Of a stretch of 64,000 nt of DNA, positions 18,149-26,401 are shown piece after piece. How positions within the stretch are numbered: position 1 is the stretch's first letter; each line of letters starts with the position of its first letter. Made by a program: the position numbers and the translations under genes. Under the pieces are notes generated by a model. It was given only the letters and a program-made list of their open reading frames with translations, ran no database searches and was not told where the DNA came from. The stretch is from Bacillus sp. RO2 (lineage in GTDB: Bacteria; Bacillota; Bacilli; Bacillales; Bacillaceae_I), in the NCBI RefSeq assembly GCF_012911845.1, contig NZ_JAAXCU010000043.1:1-64000 (forward strand), read 5' to 3'.

Positions 18149-19030
18149 ATGAAGTTTCGTGCTTCTGCTGTGCAATATCCATTGCACACAATCTCAAGCT
18201 TTGATGAGTTTGCAAATCAAGTTATTCATTATGTGAAAACCGCCGCTGAATTTGACGCGGATTTTGTCCTTTTTCCAGAGTTTTTAACGACTCAACTAAT
18301 CTCTTTCCCGGTGGATGGAAGAGAGCAAACGATTCATGATCTGCCAAAATACACCGAACACTACCAACAATTGTTCAGCGGAATTGCCATCCAGACTGGC
18401 ATGCATATCATCGGCGGTACACACATCATCGAAAAAGAAGGCAAACTTTACAATGCAGCCCACCTCTTTTACCCTGACGGCCGTATTGCGACACAAGCAA
18501 AATTGCATTTAACACCAACGGAAGTGTATGAATGGGGACTAACCCCTGGTGAAGACTTGCAAATCTTCCATACCGATTTTGGCACCATTTCGATGCTAAC
18601 ATGCTATGATATTGAATTTCCAGAAGCGGTTAGACTTGTGAAGGCGATGGGTGCGGATGTGGTATTTTGTCCTTCCTGCACAGATGACCGGCACGGTTTC
18701 CACCGGGTAAGATACTCTTGTCACGCGCGCACGATTGAAAATCAAATCTATGTCGTGACAACAGGGACAATTGGCTCTCTTCCTACTGTTGACTTTATGC
18801 GCGGAAACTTTGGACAGGCTGCCATCATTTCACCAAATGACGTTCCGTTCCCACCAAGAGGCATTGTGGCAGAAGGGGAGCTGAACACGGATATGATCGT
18901 TACAGGTGACCTAGACCTGACCCTCTTACACAAAGTAAGGGAAGCCGGCTCCGTCACCACCTGGAGAGACCGCCGCAACGACCTATACCCGGACTGGGAA
19001 AAGCTAGTCAAAGGCACCCTCACATATTAA
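18149..19030 (+). CDS. Carbon-nitrogen hydrolase (nitrilase superfamily)
   Basis: 293 aa. The Glu-Lys-Cys triad is visible: Glu44 in LFPEF, Lys118 in QAKLHL and Cys152 in LTCYDIEFPE. The family hydrolyses nitriles, amides or carbamoyl groups. The substrate is unknown. It lies just before the sucrose module but has its own leader, and there is no functional link that I can support. Confidence 0.85.
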   Translation: MKFRASAVQYPLHTISSFDEFANQVIHYVKTAAEFDADFVLFPEFLTTQLISFPVDGREQTIHDLPKYTEHYQQLFSGIAIQTGMHIIGGTHIIEKEGKLYNAAHLFYPDGRIATQAKLHLTPTEVYEWGLTPGEDLQIFHTDFGTISMLTCYDIEFPEAVRLVKAMGADVVFCPSCTDDRHGFHRVRYSCHARTIENQIYVVTTGTIGSLPTVDFMRGNFGQAAIISPNDVPFPPRGIVAEGELNTDMIVTGDLDLTLLHKVREAGSVTTWRDRRNDLYPDWEKLVKGTLTY

Positions 19031-19161
19031 TTGACAAACATGCTAATCTGTCTTACCTTAATATCATAAATAAATAACTACACATATAGGATTGTGACTG
19101 GTAAAGCAGGCAAGACCTAATACGCATACTCCCTTAAAGAGTAGCGTATTGGGTCTTTTTC
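19031..19161 (+). promoter_or_regulatory. Promoter, RNA antiterminator (RAT) and terminator ahead of EIIA
   Basis: TTGACA at 19031 gives a -35 box right after the nitrilase stop; the -10 is weak. At 19089-19117 a RAT site (GGATTGTGACTGG, then AAAGCAGGCAAGACC) matches the SacT/SacY/LicT target. It overlaps a terminator whose arms are AGACCTAATACGC and GCGTATTGGGTCT, with TTTTTC. By the known mechanism, binding of the antiterminator to RAT blocks the terminator. Confidence 0.92.
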
Positions 19162-19198
19162 TATTTCCGCACAATTCCGACAATAGGAGGAAAAACCC

Positions 19199-19708
19199 AT
19201 GTCATTTTTCAAAAAGCTATTTGGTGGAAAAGAAGAAGTAAAAACAGAAGAAATGTTAGTAGCTCCAATTACAGGTAAAGTTGTACCGTTAGAAGAAGTT
19301 CCAGACCCTGTATTTGCTCAAAAAATGATGGGCGACGGTATCGCAATCGAGCCAACAGAAGGAACAGTTGTATCCCCAGTAAACGGAGAAATCGTTCAAT
19401 TCTTCCCCACAAAACACGCGATTGGTATCAAGTCAGAAACAGGAGTGGAAGTACTGATCCACGTAGGCCTTGAAACAGTTGGCATGAAAGGGGAAGGCTT
19501 TGAAGGACTTGTGGAAGTTGGTGACAAAGTAAAAGTTGGCACGCCACTGTTAAAGTTTGATATCGACCTTATCAACGAAAAAGCAAAAAGCATCGTAACA
19601 CCTGTTATTCTGACAAATGGAGATATCATTGATACAGTGACAAAACATGCTGTCAAAACAGCAACAAAAGGTGAAACAGCATTGATAGATTGGAATATTA
19701 AAGCCTAA
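19199..19708 (+). CDS. PTS EIIA component, glucose-type (Crr-like), free-standing
   Basis: 169 aa single-domain EIIA of the glucose family. His88 in EVLIHVGLETVG is the expected phosphorylation site, and His73 (PTKHAIGI) is the second conserved histidine. It takes phosphate from HPr and passes it to EIIB. SacP here lacks an EIIA domain and the gene sits in the sucrose module under its own RAT, so it probably serves SacP. It may also serve the EIICB at 8921. Confidence 0.9.
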   Translation: MSFFKKLFGGKEEVKTEEMLVAPITGKVVPLEEVPDPVFAQKMMGDGIAIEPTEGTVVSPVNGEIVQFFPTKHAIGIKSETGVEVLIHVGLETVGMKGEGFEGLVEVGDKVKVGTPLLKFDIDLINEKAKSIVTPVILTNGDIIDTVTKHAVKTATKGETALIDWNIKA

Positions 19709-19755
19709 TTTTCCTATTGCCGCCTGGTTTTCTTTTCCGCAAGCATGTAACTGCT

Positions 19756-19783
19756 TTGTATAGCCTCTTTGATTGGTTATAAT
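19756..19783 (+). promoter_or_regulatory. Sigma-A promoter of the antiterminator gene
   Basis: TTGTAT (19756-19761), 16-bp spacer and a perfect TATAAT (19778-19783). This gives the antiterminator gene its own transcription start, independent of the RAT-controlled EIIA transcript. Confidence 0.65.
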
Positions 19784-19822
19784 AAAAGTAAAATAGGGCG
19801 GTTATATTGGGGAGAGACAAGA

Positions 19823-20647
19823 TTGAGAATAAGTAAAGTGTTAAACAATAACTCGGTTGTCGTTAAAGAGGATGATCAAGAGAAAATTGTGATGGGCCTT
19901 GGTGTCGGCTTCCAAAAGCGAAAAAACGATTTGGTAGACCGTAGTAAAATTGAAAAGATTTTCGTGATGAAGGAGGAAAGTGACAAGTTTCAGGAGTTGC
20001 TTTCCACCCTCCCTGTTGAGCATATAGATGTGGCCGAGGAAATTATCAGCTATGCAGAAGGTAAGCTGATGGTTCCTTTAAGCAACCACATCCATATCTC
20101 TTTAACTGACCATCTATCTTTTGCGATTGAACGGTTGGAAAAGGGATACACCATCCAAAATAAGTTGCTCAATGAAATAAGGGTCCTTTATAAGCCGGAA
20201 TTTGAAATCGGAAAATGGGCGCAAGGGTTGATTAATGAGCGTCTAGGTGTTAGCATTCCTGACGATGAAGTGGGGCATATTGCCCTTCATCTTCATACGG
20301 CGAAAATGGGATCCAAAAGCATGGCAAACACCATGCAGCTGGCTACCATCATCCGTGATGCCATTGAGATAATCGAGAAGGAATTTGGTGTGAAGATTGA
20401 GGAAACGTCTATCAATTATCAACGGTTATTGACACATCTTAGGTTTGCGATTAATCGTGTGGAAGAAGAAGAGCCATTTCACTCCATGGACCCAGAAATG
20501 CTGGAACTCCTTCAGATGAAATTTGGGAAAGCTTTCGGAACGGCGCAAAAGATTGCAGACTTCTTGAATGCAGAGTATGACATTCATTTTCCTTTATCAG
20601 AGGTTGGATACATCACCCTTCATATTCAGCGATTGACAGGAAAATAA
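19823..20647 (+). CDS. sacT: BglG/SacT-family transcription antiterminator
   Basis: 274 aa. The RNA-binding CAT domain begins LRISKVLNNNSVVV and is followed by two PRD domains, with histidines in SNHIHISLTDHLSF, GHIALHLHTAKM and GYITLHIQRL. PTS-dependent phosphorylation of PRD histidines controls RNA binding in this family. The start is TTG 19823 with GGGGAGAG upstream; a longer frame from 19769 lacks conservation. It is expected to act on the two RAT sites at 19089 and 20724. Confidence 0.92.
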   Translation: MRISKVLNNNSVVVKEDDQEKIVMGLGVGFQKRKNDLVDRSKIEKIFVMKEESDKFQELLSTLPVEHIDVAEEIISYAEGKLMVPLSNHIHISLTDHLSFAIERLEKGYTIQNKLLNEIRVLYKPEFEIGKWAQGLINERLGVSIPDDEVGHIALHLHTAKMGSKSMANTMQLATIIRDAIEIIEKEFGVKIEETSINYQRLLTHLRFAINRVEEEEPFHSMDPEMLELLQMKFGKAFGTAQKIADFLNAEYDIHFPLSEVGYITLHIQRLTGK

Positions 20648-20661
20648 GAAGTACTAAGCTG

Positions 20662-20809
20662 TTGACGAATTTTATCAAACTGGATTAAAATGAAAACGTA
20701 TTCGCTAACAACATGTATATACAGGATTGTGACTGGTAATGCAGGCAAGACCTAAAACAGGCAAGGACGTAGGGACCACTCTACCCTCTTGCAGGTTTTA
20801 GGTCTTTTG
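20662..20809 (+). promoter_or_regulatory. Promoter, possible cre, RAT and terminator ahead of sacP
   Basis: TTGACG (20662) and TTAAAA/TAAAAT (20685-20691) with 17-18 bp spacing form the promoter. TGAAAACGTATTCG at 20691 resembles a cre site. A second RAT site (20724-20752) overlaps a terminator with arms AGACCTAAAAC...GCAAG and CTTGC...GTTTTAGGTCT, ending in TTTTG. It is nearly identical to the RAT ahead of EIIA, so one antiterminator probably controls both. Confidence 0.9.
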
Positions 20810-20855
20810 TTTTTTGTTTTGAAGTTAGGTTGCGGAAGGGGCTGGAGCTTCAATA

Positions 20856-20968
20856 ATGGATAAATGGTCGGTTAGGATGGATAAAACAATTTTACAATGG
20901 ATAAGTTGGTCTGTAGCGTGGATAAATCCTTTTTACAATGGATAAATCTCATTTACAATGGATATTTC
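20856..20968. repeat. Tandem array, 20-21 bp unit with TTACAATGGATAAA core, inside the sacP leader
   Basis: ATGGATA motifs start at 20856, 20877, 20897, 20918 (GTGGATA), 20938 and 20958: steps 21, 20, 21, 20, 20. It lies between the RAT terminator and sacP, so it is transcribed when antitermination occurs. The same core forms the array at 36461-36580. Confidence 0.88.
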
Positions 20969-21070
20969 ATAATACAACCTGATTTCAGACGAGTTTCCCC
21001 TTACTCCAGCAAAAAAAGTAACCAAATTCACAGGAATAATAAAAAACTATAGGAAAAAGAGGTGCTCATC

Positions 21071-22456
21071 ATGAATTATAACAAGATAGCGAAAGACTTG
21101 ATCCCGCTGCTTGGCGGTGCAGACAATGTCATCAGTGCCACACACTGCGCGACTCGTCTAAGACTAGTTTTAAAAGAAGATGAAAAAGCAACAGTAAACC
21201 GTGACCAAATTGAAGAGCTTGAGGGAGTAAAAGGGGCATTTGCAAGTTCCGGCCAGTTTCAAGTAATTTTTGGCACAGGGATAGTAAATAAGGTGTACGC
21301 AGAATTTGCGGAAGAAGTGGGCCTCAAAGAAAAGGACACTCAAGATCATGCAGAAGCGGCGAAAAAGAAAATGAACCCGTTAGCGCGTTTTGCGAGAACA
21401 CTGTCTAACATTTTCGTACCAATCATCCCTGCCATCGTGGCAAGCGGTCTATTGATGGGACTGCTCGGAATGGTAACAACATTTGGCTGGGTCGCTGCTG
21501 ACAGTTCCTTTGTGAAAATGCTAAACATGTTCTCAAGCGCCGCATTTATTATTCTCCCAATCTTGCTCGGTTATAGTGCCGCAAAAGAATTTGGAGGAAA
21601 TCCGTTCCTTGGAGCAGTTATTGGGGGAATCATGACACACCCTGACCTGCTAAATCCTTGGGGACTTGCCGAAGCAAAGCCTGAATACATGGATTTCATG
21701 GGACTTGATGTCGCATTAATTGGTTACCAAGGGACCGTTGTACCGGTTCTGCTCGCCGTTCTTGTAATGAGCTTTATTGAAAAGAATCTTCGTAAAATTG
21801 TTCCAAGTGCAGTGGATTTACTCGTGACTCCATTTTTAACAGTTATCTTGACTGGATTTATCACGCTTCTTGCTATCGGACCGTTAGGAAATGCCGTCGG
21901 TTCTGGCATCACAGTTGTACTGAATTTTGTGTATGACTATGGCAGTGTCTTTGCTGGCCTTATTTTTGGAGGATTGTACTCCTTGATCGTTATTACAGGG
22001 GTTCACCACAGTTTCCACGCTATTGAAGCAGGACTACTTGCAGAGCTTGGATTCAACTACCTCTTGCCAATTTGGTCCATGGCCAATGTAGCACAAGGTG
22101 GAGCAGGACTGGCTGTTTACTTCTTAGCAAAGCGTGCAAAAACGAAAGAACTAGCTCTACCTGCAGCATTATCAGCCTTTCTAGGTATTACAGAACCGGT
22201 TATTTTCGGGGTTAATTTGAGGTATCGTAAGCCATTTATCGGAGCTGCCATAGGTGGTGCGTTAGGTGGAGCCTATGTGGTATTTACGAATGTTGTCGCA
22301 AACGCATACGGCCTGACAGGTATACCAATGATCGCCATCCTTGTGGAGTTTGGAACCGTCAATGTCGTGAATTATCTAATCGGTTTCGCCATTGCGGTAG
22401 TAGGTGCCTTTATTGCCACATGGTTCATGGGCATTAAGGAAGAAGACATAAAGTAA
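21071..22456 (+). CDS. sacP: Sucrose-type PTS permease EIIBC
   Basis: 461 aa. The N-terminal EIIB domain has phospho-Cys26 in SATHCATRLRLVL. A long EIIC domain (from about residue 110) has about ten membrane segments and the motif FLGITEPVIFGVNLRYRKPF. It imports sucrose as sucrose-6-phosphate, fitting the hydrolase and fructokinase downstream. No EIIA domain is present. ATG 21071 has AGAGGTG 6 nt upstream. Trehalose-type EIIBC proteins are close relatives, but the gene context favours sucrose. Confidence 0.92.
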   Translation: MNYNKIAKDLIPLLGGADNVISATHCATRLRLVLKEDEKATVNRDQIEELEGVKGAFASSGQFQVIFGTGIVNKVYAEFAEEVGLKEKDTQDHAEAAKKKMNPLARFARTLSNIFVPIIPAIVASGLLMGLLGMVTTFGWVAADSSFVKMLNMFSSAAFIILPILLGYSAAKEFGGNPFLGAVIGGIMTHPDLLNPWGLAEAKPEYMDFMGLDVALIGYQGTVVPVLLAVLVMSFIEKNLRKIVPSAVDLLVTPFLTVILTGFITLLAIGPLGNAVGSGITVVLNFVYDYGSVFAGLIFGGLYSLIVITGVHHSFHAIEAGLLAELGFNYLLPIWSMANVAQGGAGLAVYFLAKRAKTKELALPAALSAFLGITEPVIFGVNLRYRKPFIGAAIGGALGGAYVVFTNVVANAYGLTGIPMIAILVEFGTVNVVNYLIGFAIAVVGAFIATWFMGIKEEDIK

Positions 22457-22466
22457 GAAGGATTAT

Positions 22467-22601
22467 CCCCTGATGACTGTAGTGCAGGGAGTGAGACTCC
22501 GGCGGGAGGTAGCGGTAGCTTGAGACCCCACAGCGCAGCGAGGAGGCTCAAGCACACGCCCCGCGGAAAGCGAACTCCCGGAACGAAAGGAATCAGGGAG
22601 T
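22467..22601 (+). repeat. Dispersed structured repeat, copy 2, inside the sucrose operon
   Basis: Shows GTGCAGGGAGTGAGACTCC, GGCGGGAGGTAGCGGTAGC, GAGGAGGCTCAAGCAC, CCCCGCGGAAAGCGAA and CCCGGAACG. The ends CCCTGAT and ATCAGGG are complementary. It separates sacP from scrK, so it sits within a predicted transcript. Confidence 0.9.
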
Positions 22602-22637
22602 ATACTCAATTCTTAATGATAAAGGAGGGGCCACCCC

Positions 22638-23582
22638 ATGAAAAAAGGAATCATCTCATTAGGAGAAGCACTCATAGATTTCATCCCGCTTGACCCAGAC
22701 AATAGCACCTATCAGAAAAGCCCAGGTGGAGCCCCGGCAAACGTGGCAGTTGGCGTCGCACGACTAGAAGCCAAATCCACTTTTATCGGGAAAGTCGGAA
22801 ACGACGTGCTGGGAAGATTTCTGCAAAAAACACTAGCAGACTACGGAGTCAACACAAGCTCGATGTTGTTGACCGATGACATCCGCACAGGTGTCGTATT
22901 CGTCACATTGGAAAATGGAGAACGCAGCTTTGACTTCTACATCAACCCAAGTGCGGATCGCTTTTTAACAGAAGAAGAGATAGAGGAAAAGCTTTTTGAT
23001 GAAAATAAAATCCTTCATTTCGGCTCCATTTCCTTAATTAGCGAACCAACAAGAAGTGCCACCATCAAAGCGGTGAAGCTTGCTAAAGAAAAAGGTCTTA
23101 TCGTTTCCTATGACCCGAATTTACGCCTTGGCCTTTGGGACAGTGAGAAAGCGGCAAAAGAACAGATTATTTCCATGCTTCCATATGCCGATATTTTAAA
23201 GATTTCCGAAGAAGAGCTGGAGTTCATTACTGATGAAAAGGATATCGAAAAAGGAGCGGAAAAGCTTGCTGCCTTTGAAATTCAGCTTCTCCTTGTGACG
23301 CTTGGATCTGAAGGTAGTTACATTTTTACTCGTGAAGGACATCAGCATGTGCCTGCACGCAAGGTGACTACAGTGGATTCGACAGGTGCTGGGGATGCAT
23401 TTGTCTCTGGGATTCTATATATGGCAAACGAGTGGGGGGAGGATATCTCCGCTATTACTCTTGAAAAAGCTGTGGAAATGGCAGCCTTCGCTAGTGTTTC
23501 CGGATCCCTTGCTGCTTCTGAAAAAGGTGCAATGACAGCCTTACCTTCATTAGAGAAGGTTCAATCAATCTTAGCAAAATAA
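22638..23582 (+). CDS. scrK: Fructokinase (PfkB family)
   Basis: 314 aa ribokinase-fold sugar kinase. N-terminal GEALIDFIPL and SPGGAPANVAVGVARL, and C-terminal TVDSTGAGDAFVSGILY with the catalytic Asp, are PfkB signatures. It phosphorylates the fructose freed by SacA to fructose-6-phosphate. Shine-Dalgarno AAAGGAGGGG. The next gene follows 15 bp later, so they are co-transcribed. Confidence 0.93.
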   Translation: MKKGIISLGEALIDFIPLDPDNSTYQKSPGGAPANVAVGVARLEAKSTFIGKVGNDVLGRFLQKTLADYGVNTSSMLLTDDIRTGVVFVTLENGERSFDFYINPSADRFLTEEEIEEKLFDENKILHFGSISLISEPTRSATIKAVKLAKEKGLIVSYDPNLRLGLWDSEKAAKEQIISMLPYADILKISEEELEFITDEKDIEKGAEKLAAFEIQLLLVTLGSEGSYIFTREGHQHVPARKVTTVDSTGAGDAFVSGILYMANEWGEDISAITLEKAVEMAAFASVSGSLAASEKGAMTALPSLEKVQSILAK

Positions 23583-23597
23583 AGGAGTTTTTCTTTT

Positions 23598-25052
23598 ATG
23601 ACAGAAAGAGAGCAAGAGCTTATTAGACTTGCAGAGGAAGAAGTGGAGAAAAATAAAGATATCGTCGAGCTCGATCCTTACCGATTACGCTACCACCTCA
23701 TGCCACCTGTCGGCTTATTGAATGATCCGAATGGCTTTATCCAGTGGAACGGTACTTACCATCTATTTTATCAATGGATGCCATTTAAAACAGGCCATGG
23801 AGCTAAGTTTTGGGGACATTATTCCTCTGAAAATCTCGTGAATTGGAAGCATGAGCCGATAGCGTTGGCTCCAAGCGAATGGTTTGAGAAGAACGGATGC
23901 TACTCGGGAAGTGCGGTCGAACATGAGGGGAAGATGATTCTCTTTTATACAGGAAATGTGAAGGATACTGATGGAAACCGGGAAACCTACCAGTGCATGG
24001 CGGTCTCAGAAGATGGCGTAACCTTTGATAAAAGAGGTCCAGTGGTAGAGTTGCCGGAAGGATATACTGCACATTTCCGAGACCCAAAGGTGTGGAAAAA
24101 AGGGTCTGACTGGTACATGGTTGTTGGTGCGCAAAGTGAGGAACTGACAGGGAAAGTGGCTCTGTTAAAATCTGATGATTTAGTAAAATGGGAGCACCTT
24201 GGTGCCATTTCAGGTTCCGGTATGAACGGTTTGGGGGATTTCGGTTATATGTGGGAGTGCCCGGATCTTTTTGAACTGGATGGTGTGGATGTACTGGTTG
24301 CGTCGCCGCAGGGATTGAAGGCGGACGGTATGAAGTATCAAAACGTTTACCAAGCGGGCTATTTTATTGGAAAGCTAGACTATGGGAGAGCTTCATTTGA
24401 ACATGGTGACTTTGTTGAGCTGGACCGAGGCTTTGAATTCTATGCCCCCCAAACCACTTTGGATGAGAAAGGACGTCGTCTGATGGTCGGCTGGATGGGG
24501 GTGCCTGAGCAAGATGAGGATAAGCATCCTACCATTGCGCACAAATGGATTCATGCTTTAACCTTACCGCGTGAATTGCATTGGGTCGAAGGGAAGTTGT
24601 TGCAGGTTCCAGTGGAAGAGTTAGCTAATTTAAGAAAAACAGCGTTGGTTGCTGTTAACGATATGCAACTTTCTAACGAAAAAGAGGAAGTATTTTTTGA
24701 GGAAAGAAGTGCCGCGTTTGAAATGATCCTTTCTTTTAAAAAGGATGTTTCATCATTTGAGCTACACATAAGTGATACCGCCCGAATGACATATGACGCT
24801 TCTGTGAGTGTCTTTTCCCTTTTCCGTAAAAACTTTGTAACGGGGCAATGGGAAACACGAAGCTGCAGGCTGCAGACATTAACGGAATTGCGTGCGTATG
24901 TGGATACGTCTTCTATAGAGGTGTTTTTGAACGGAGGAGAAGAGGTGTTTACTGCACGGATTTTCCCTGATGTACCAGACGCAGCGGGGGTAACGCTGTC
25001 AGGCGCAGGGACTGTTTCAGAGATGAAGGTATGGGAAATCAAATCCGAATGA
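23598..25052 (+). CDS. sacA: Sucrose-6-phosphate hydrolase (GH32)
   Basis: 484 aa cytoplasmic GH32 enzyme that cleaves sucrose-6-phosphate to glucose-6-phosphate and fructose. The three GH32 acids are seen in LLNDPNGF (nucleophile Asp), HFRDPKVW and WECPDLFEL (acid/base Glu), with a five-bladed propeller then a C-terminal beta-sandwich (from about residue 340). No signal peptide is present, which fits action on imported phosphorylated sugar. It is the last gene of the sucrose operon, with a terminator after it. Confidence 0.94.
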   Translation: MTEREQELIRLAEEEVEKNKDIVELDPYRLRYHLMPPVGLLNDPNGFIQWNGTYHLFYQWMPFKTGHGAKFWGHYSSENLVNWKHEPIALAPSEWFEKNGCYSGSAVEHEGKMILFYTGNVKDTDGNRETYQCMAVSEDGVTFDKRGPVVELPEGYTAHFRDPKVWKKGSDWYMVVGAQSEELTGKVALLKSDDLVKWEHLGAISGSGMNGLGDFGYMWECPDLFELDGVDVLVASPQGLKADGMKYQNVYQAGYFIGKLDYGRASFEHGDFVELDRGFEFYAPQTTLDEKGRRLMVGWMGVPEQDEDKHPTIAHKWIHALTLPRELHWVEGKLLQVPVEELANLRKTALVAVNDMQLSNEKEEVFFEERSAAFEMILSFKKDVSSFELHISDTARMTYDASVSVFSLFRKNFVTGQWETRSCRLQTLTELRAYVDTSSIEVFLNGGEEVFTARIFPDVPDAAGVTLSGAGTVSEMKVWEIKSE

Positions 25053-25076
25053 AAAATAAATATTAAGGAATGCTAA

Positions 25077-25114
25077 AGAGAAGCCTAAAATCAAAGTCTG
25101 GCTTCTCTTTTTTG
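25077..25114 (+). terminator. Terminator of the sucrose operon
   Basis: AGAGAAGCC and GGCTTCTCT pair around a 14-nt loop, then TTTTTTG. Confidence 0.88.
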
Positions 25115-25172
25115 TTGTGCAACTATGTATAAAGTCCTGTGATCCTAAATATTCAAAAGGAGGCGCCATCAT

Positions 25173-25646
25173 ATGGAATTGGTCATTTACCTTATCTTTA
25201 CCTGGTTTATCGCGACTTATTTCTTTTTCCAAAAGAAGCCTCTTCTCTTTATAGAAAACCTCATGTTATTTTTGTTTTTTCTTTTTATCAATAAATGCAT
25301 ACTGACGATGATCAGTATGAATTTAAGTCTCATTATGTACAGCAAGGTGCCGCATTTGTTCATTTGCTTTTGGCTGCAGCGAAATATTATTTTTCCGTTG
25401 ATTTTACTAATATTCGTCAATGGGGTGTTCACGAGGTCGAAGGGGATAAAAGTGATAGGAGGGGTATTCACAGTCATCTTCACTTTGTTGACCGAGGCCA
25501 TGGCCATCCATTTCTCCATCATTCATTACCATATGTGGTCATTTTTCATCTCATTTGTGATGGAGTCATGTTATCTCGTGCTCGCTTTGGGAGTATCGGC
25601 ACTTTATCACCGGTTACTAGCGAGAGAAGGGATGGTGAGCTCTTGA
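25173..25646 (+). CDS. Integral membrane protein, first of a paralogous pair (CBO0543-like)
   Basis: 157 aa, almost entirely hydrophobic with about five membrane segments. The region LLTEAMAIHFSIIHYHMW matches the next gene (LIMEAIATYFGVFHYKEG), so the two are paralogues sharing the pattern E-A-x-A-x-x-F-x-x-x-H-Y. I recall related Bacillus/Clostridium proteins grouped as the CBO0543 family, with no known function. Shine-Dalgarno AAAGGAGGCG. It ends one base before the next start codon, so the two are translationally linked. Confidence 0.75.
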   Translation: MELVIYLIFTWFIATYFFFQKKPLLFIENLMLFLFFLFINKCILTMISMNLSLIMYSKVPHLFICFWLQRNIIFPLILLIFVNGVFTRSKGIKVIGGVFTVIFTLLTEAMAIHFSIIHYHMWSFFISFVMESCYLVLALGVSALYHRLLAREGMVSS

Positions 25647-25647
25647 A

Positions 25648-26178
25648 ATGAAACCAACCCCAACAATCAACTATGATTTTTATTTTAACTCTAATGAGTG
25701 GTTCATCATTGTCTCTTTACTTGCCGGCTATGCACTCATTTTCTTTTTGCCAAAAAGATTTCCCTTACCGTTAAGCCTACTGTTTCTCATTATTGGGATT
25801 AATAGTGGCAGTGTGTTTGATCATACTATTAGCATCCCGCCCTTTGATTTTTATGATGTAAATGACAGTTCGTATTTTGAGCTGTTTGATTTTCTCTCTT
25901 ATATCCAATATGGACCTTTTGGCTACCTGTTCTTTTACTTGCACAGCTACCTCAAAATAAAGGGATATTTTAATATGCTCTATATTGTCATGTGGTCGAT
26001 TATTGCATTGATTATGGAGGCTATTGCTACATATTTTGGCGTATTTCACTACAAAGAGGGGTATGTGTTTATCTTTTCTTATACCTTCTACTTTTACATT
26101 CAAACCATTACATTAGCACTTTATTTATACATTATGAAAAGTGCAAAGATCCCACAAAAATACCCTCCACACCAGTGA
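25648..26178 (+). CDS. Integral membrane protein, second of a paralogous pair (CBO0543-like)
   Basis: 176 aa, about five membrane segments, with a soluble-looking N-terminus (MKPTPTINYDFYFNSNEW). It shares the E-A-x-A...H-Y block with the preceding protein. The one-base gap after the previous stop and the conserved motif suggest a hetero-oligomer or tandem duplication (inference). No terminator with a T-tract follows; instead a long imperfect inverted repeat encloses the space before the convergent atoE gene. Confidence 0.75.
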   Translation: MKPTPTINYDFYFNSNEWFIIVSLLAGYALIFFLPKRFPLPLSLLFLIIGINSGSVFDHTISIPPFDFYDVNDSSYFELFDFLSYIQYGPFGYLFFYLHSYLKIKGYFNMLYIVMWSIIALIMEAIATYFGVFHYKEGYVFIFSYTFYFYIQTITLALYLYIMKSAKIPQKYPPHQ

Positions 26179-26182
26179 CGTG

Positions 26183-26357
26183 CGAGGCCACAGAAAAAGT
26201 CATTGAATTTAGACTTTGTTTAGACACCGCTGTTGATTTCCGCAAATAGCTGCGCTTTCCTAGGGGCTGACGTGAGCCTCCTCGGCTTCGGCTTTTGCTA
26301 CAATCACCAGCTAGGAATCATTAAAAACTTTACGTTATCAGTTTTTCAGTGGCCTCG
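26183..26357. repeat. Inverted repeat pair enclosing a decayed dispersed repeat (copy 3)
   Basis: CGAGGCCACAGAAAAA (26183-26198) and TTTTTCAGTGGCCTCG (26342-26357) match at 15 of 16 positions when paired. Between them, minus-oriented blocks GTTGATTTCCGC, GCTTTCCTAGGGGC and GTGAGCCTCCTCGGCTTCGG are a decayed copy of the large dispersed repeat. The structure lies between convergent genes and may work as a terminator in both directions. Confidence 0.75.
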
Positions 26358-26401
26358 TGACGTGTAGAGGATATTTTTATGCCCGGCATATACCCGGTCT
26401 T

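Noticed and set aside
25295-25651. 118-aa ORF within the CBO0543-like gene
   Set aside because: Out-of-frame shadow of a membrane protein gene with a better start and Shine-Dalgarno.
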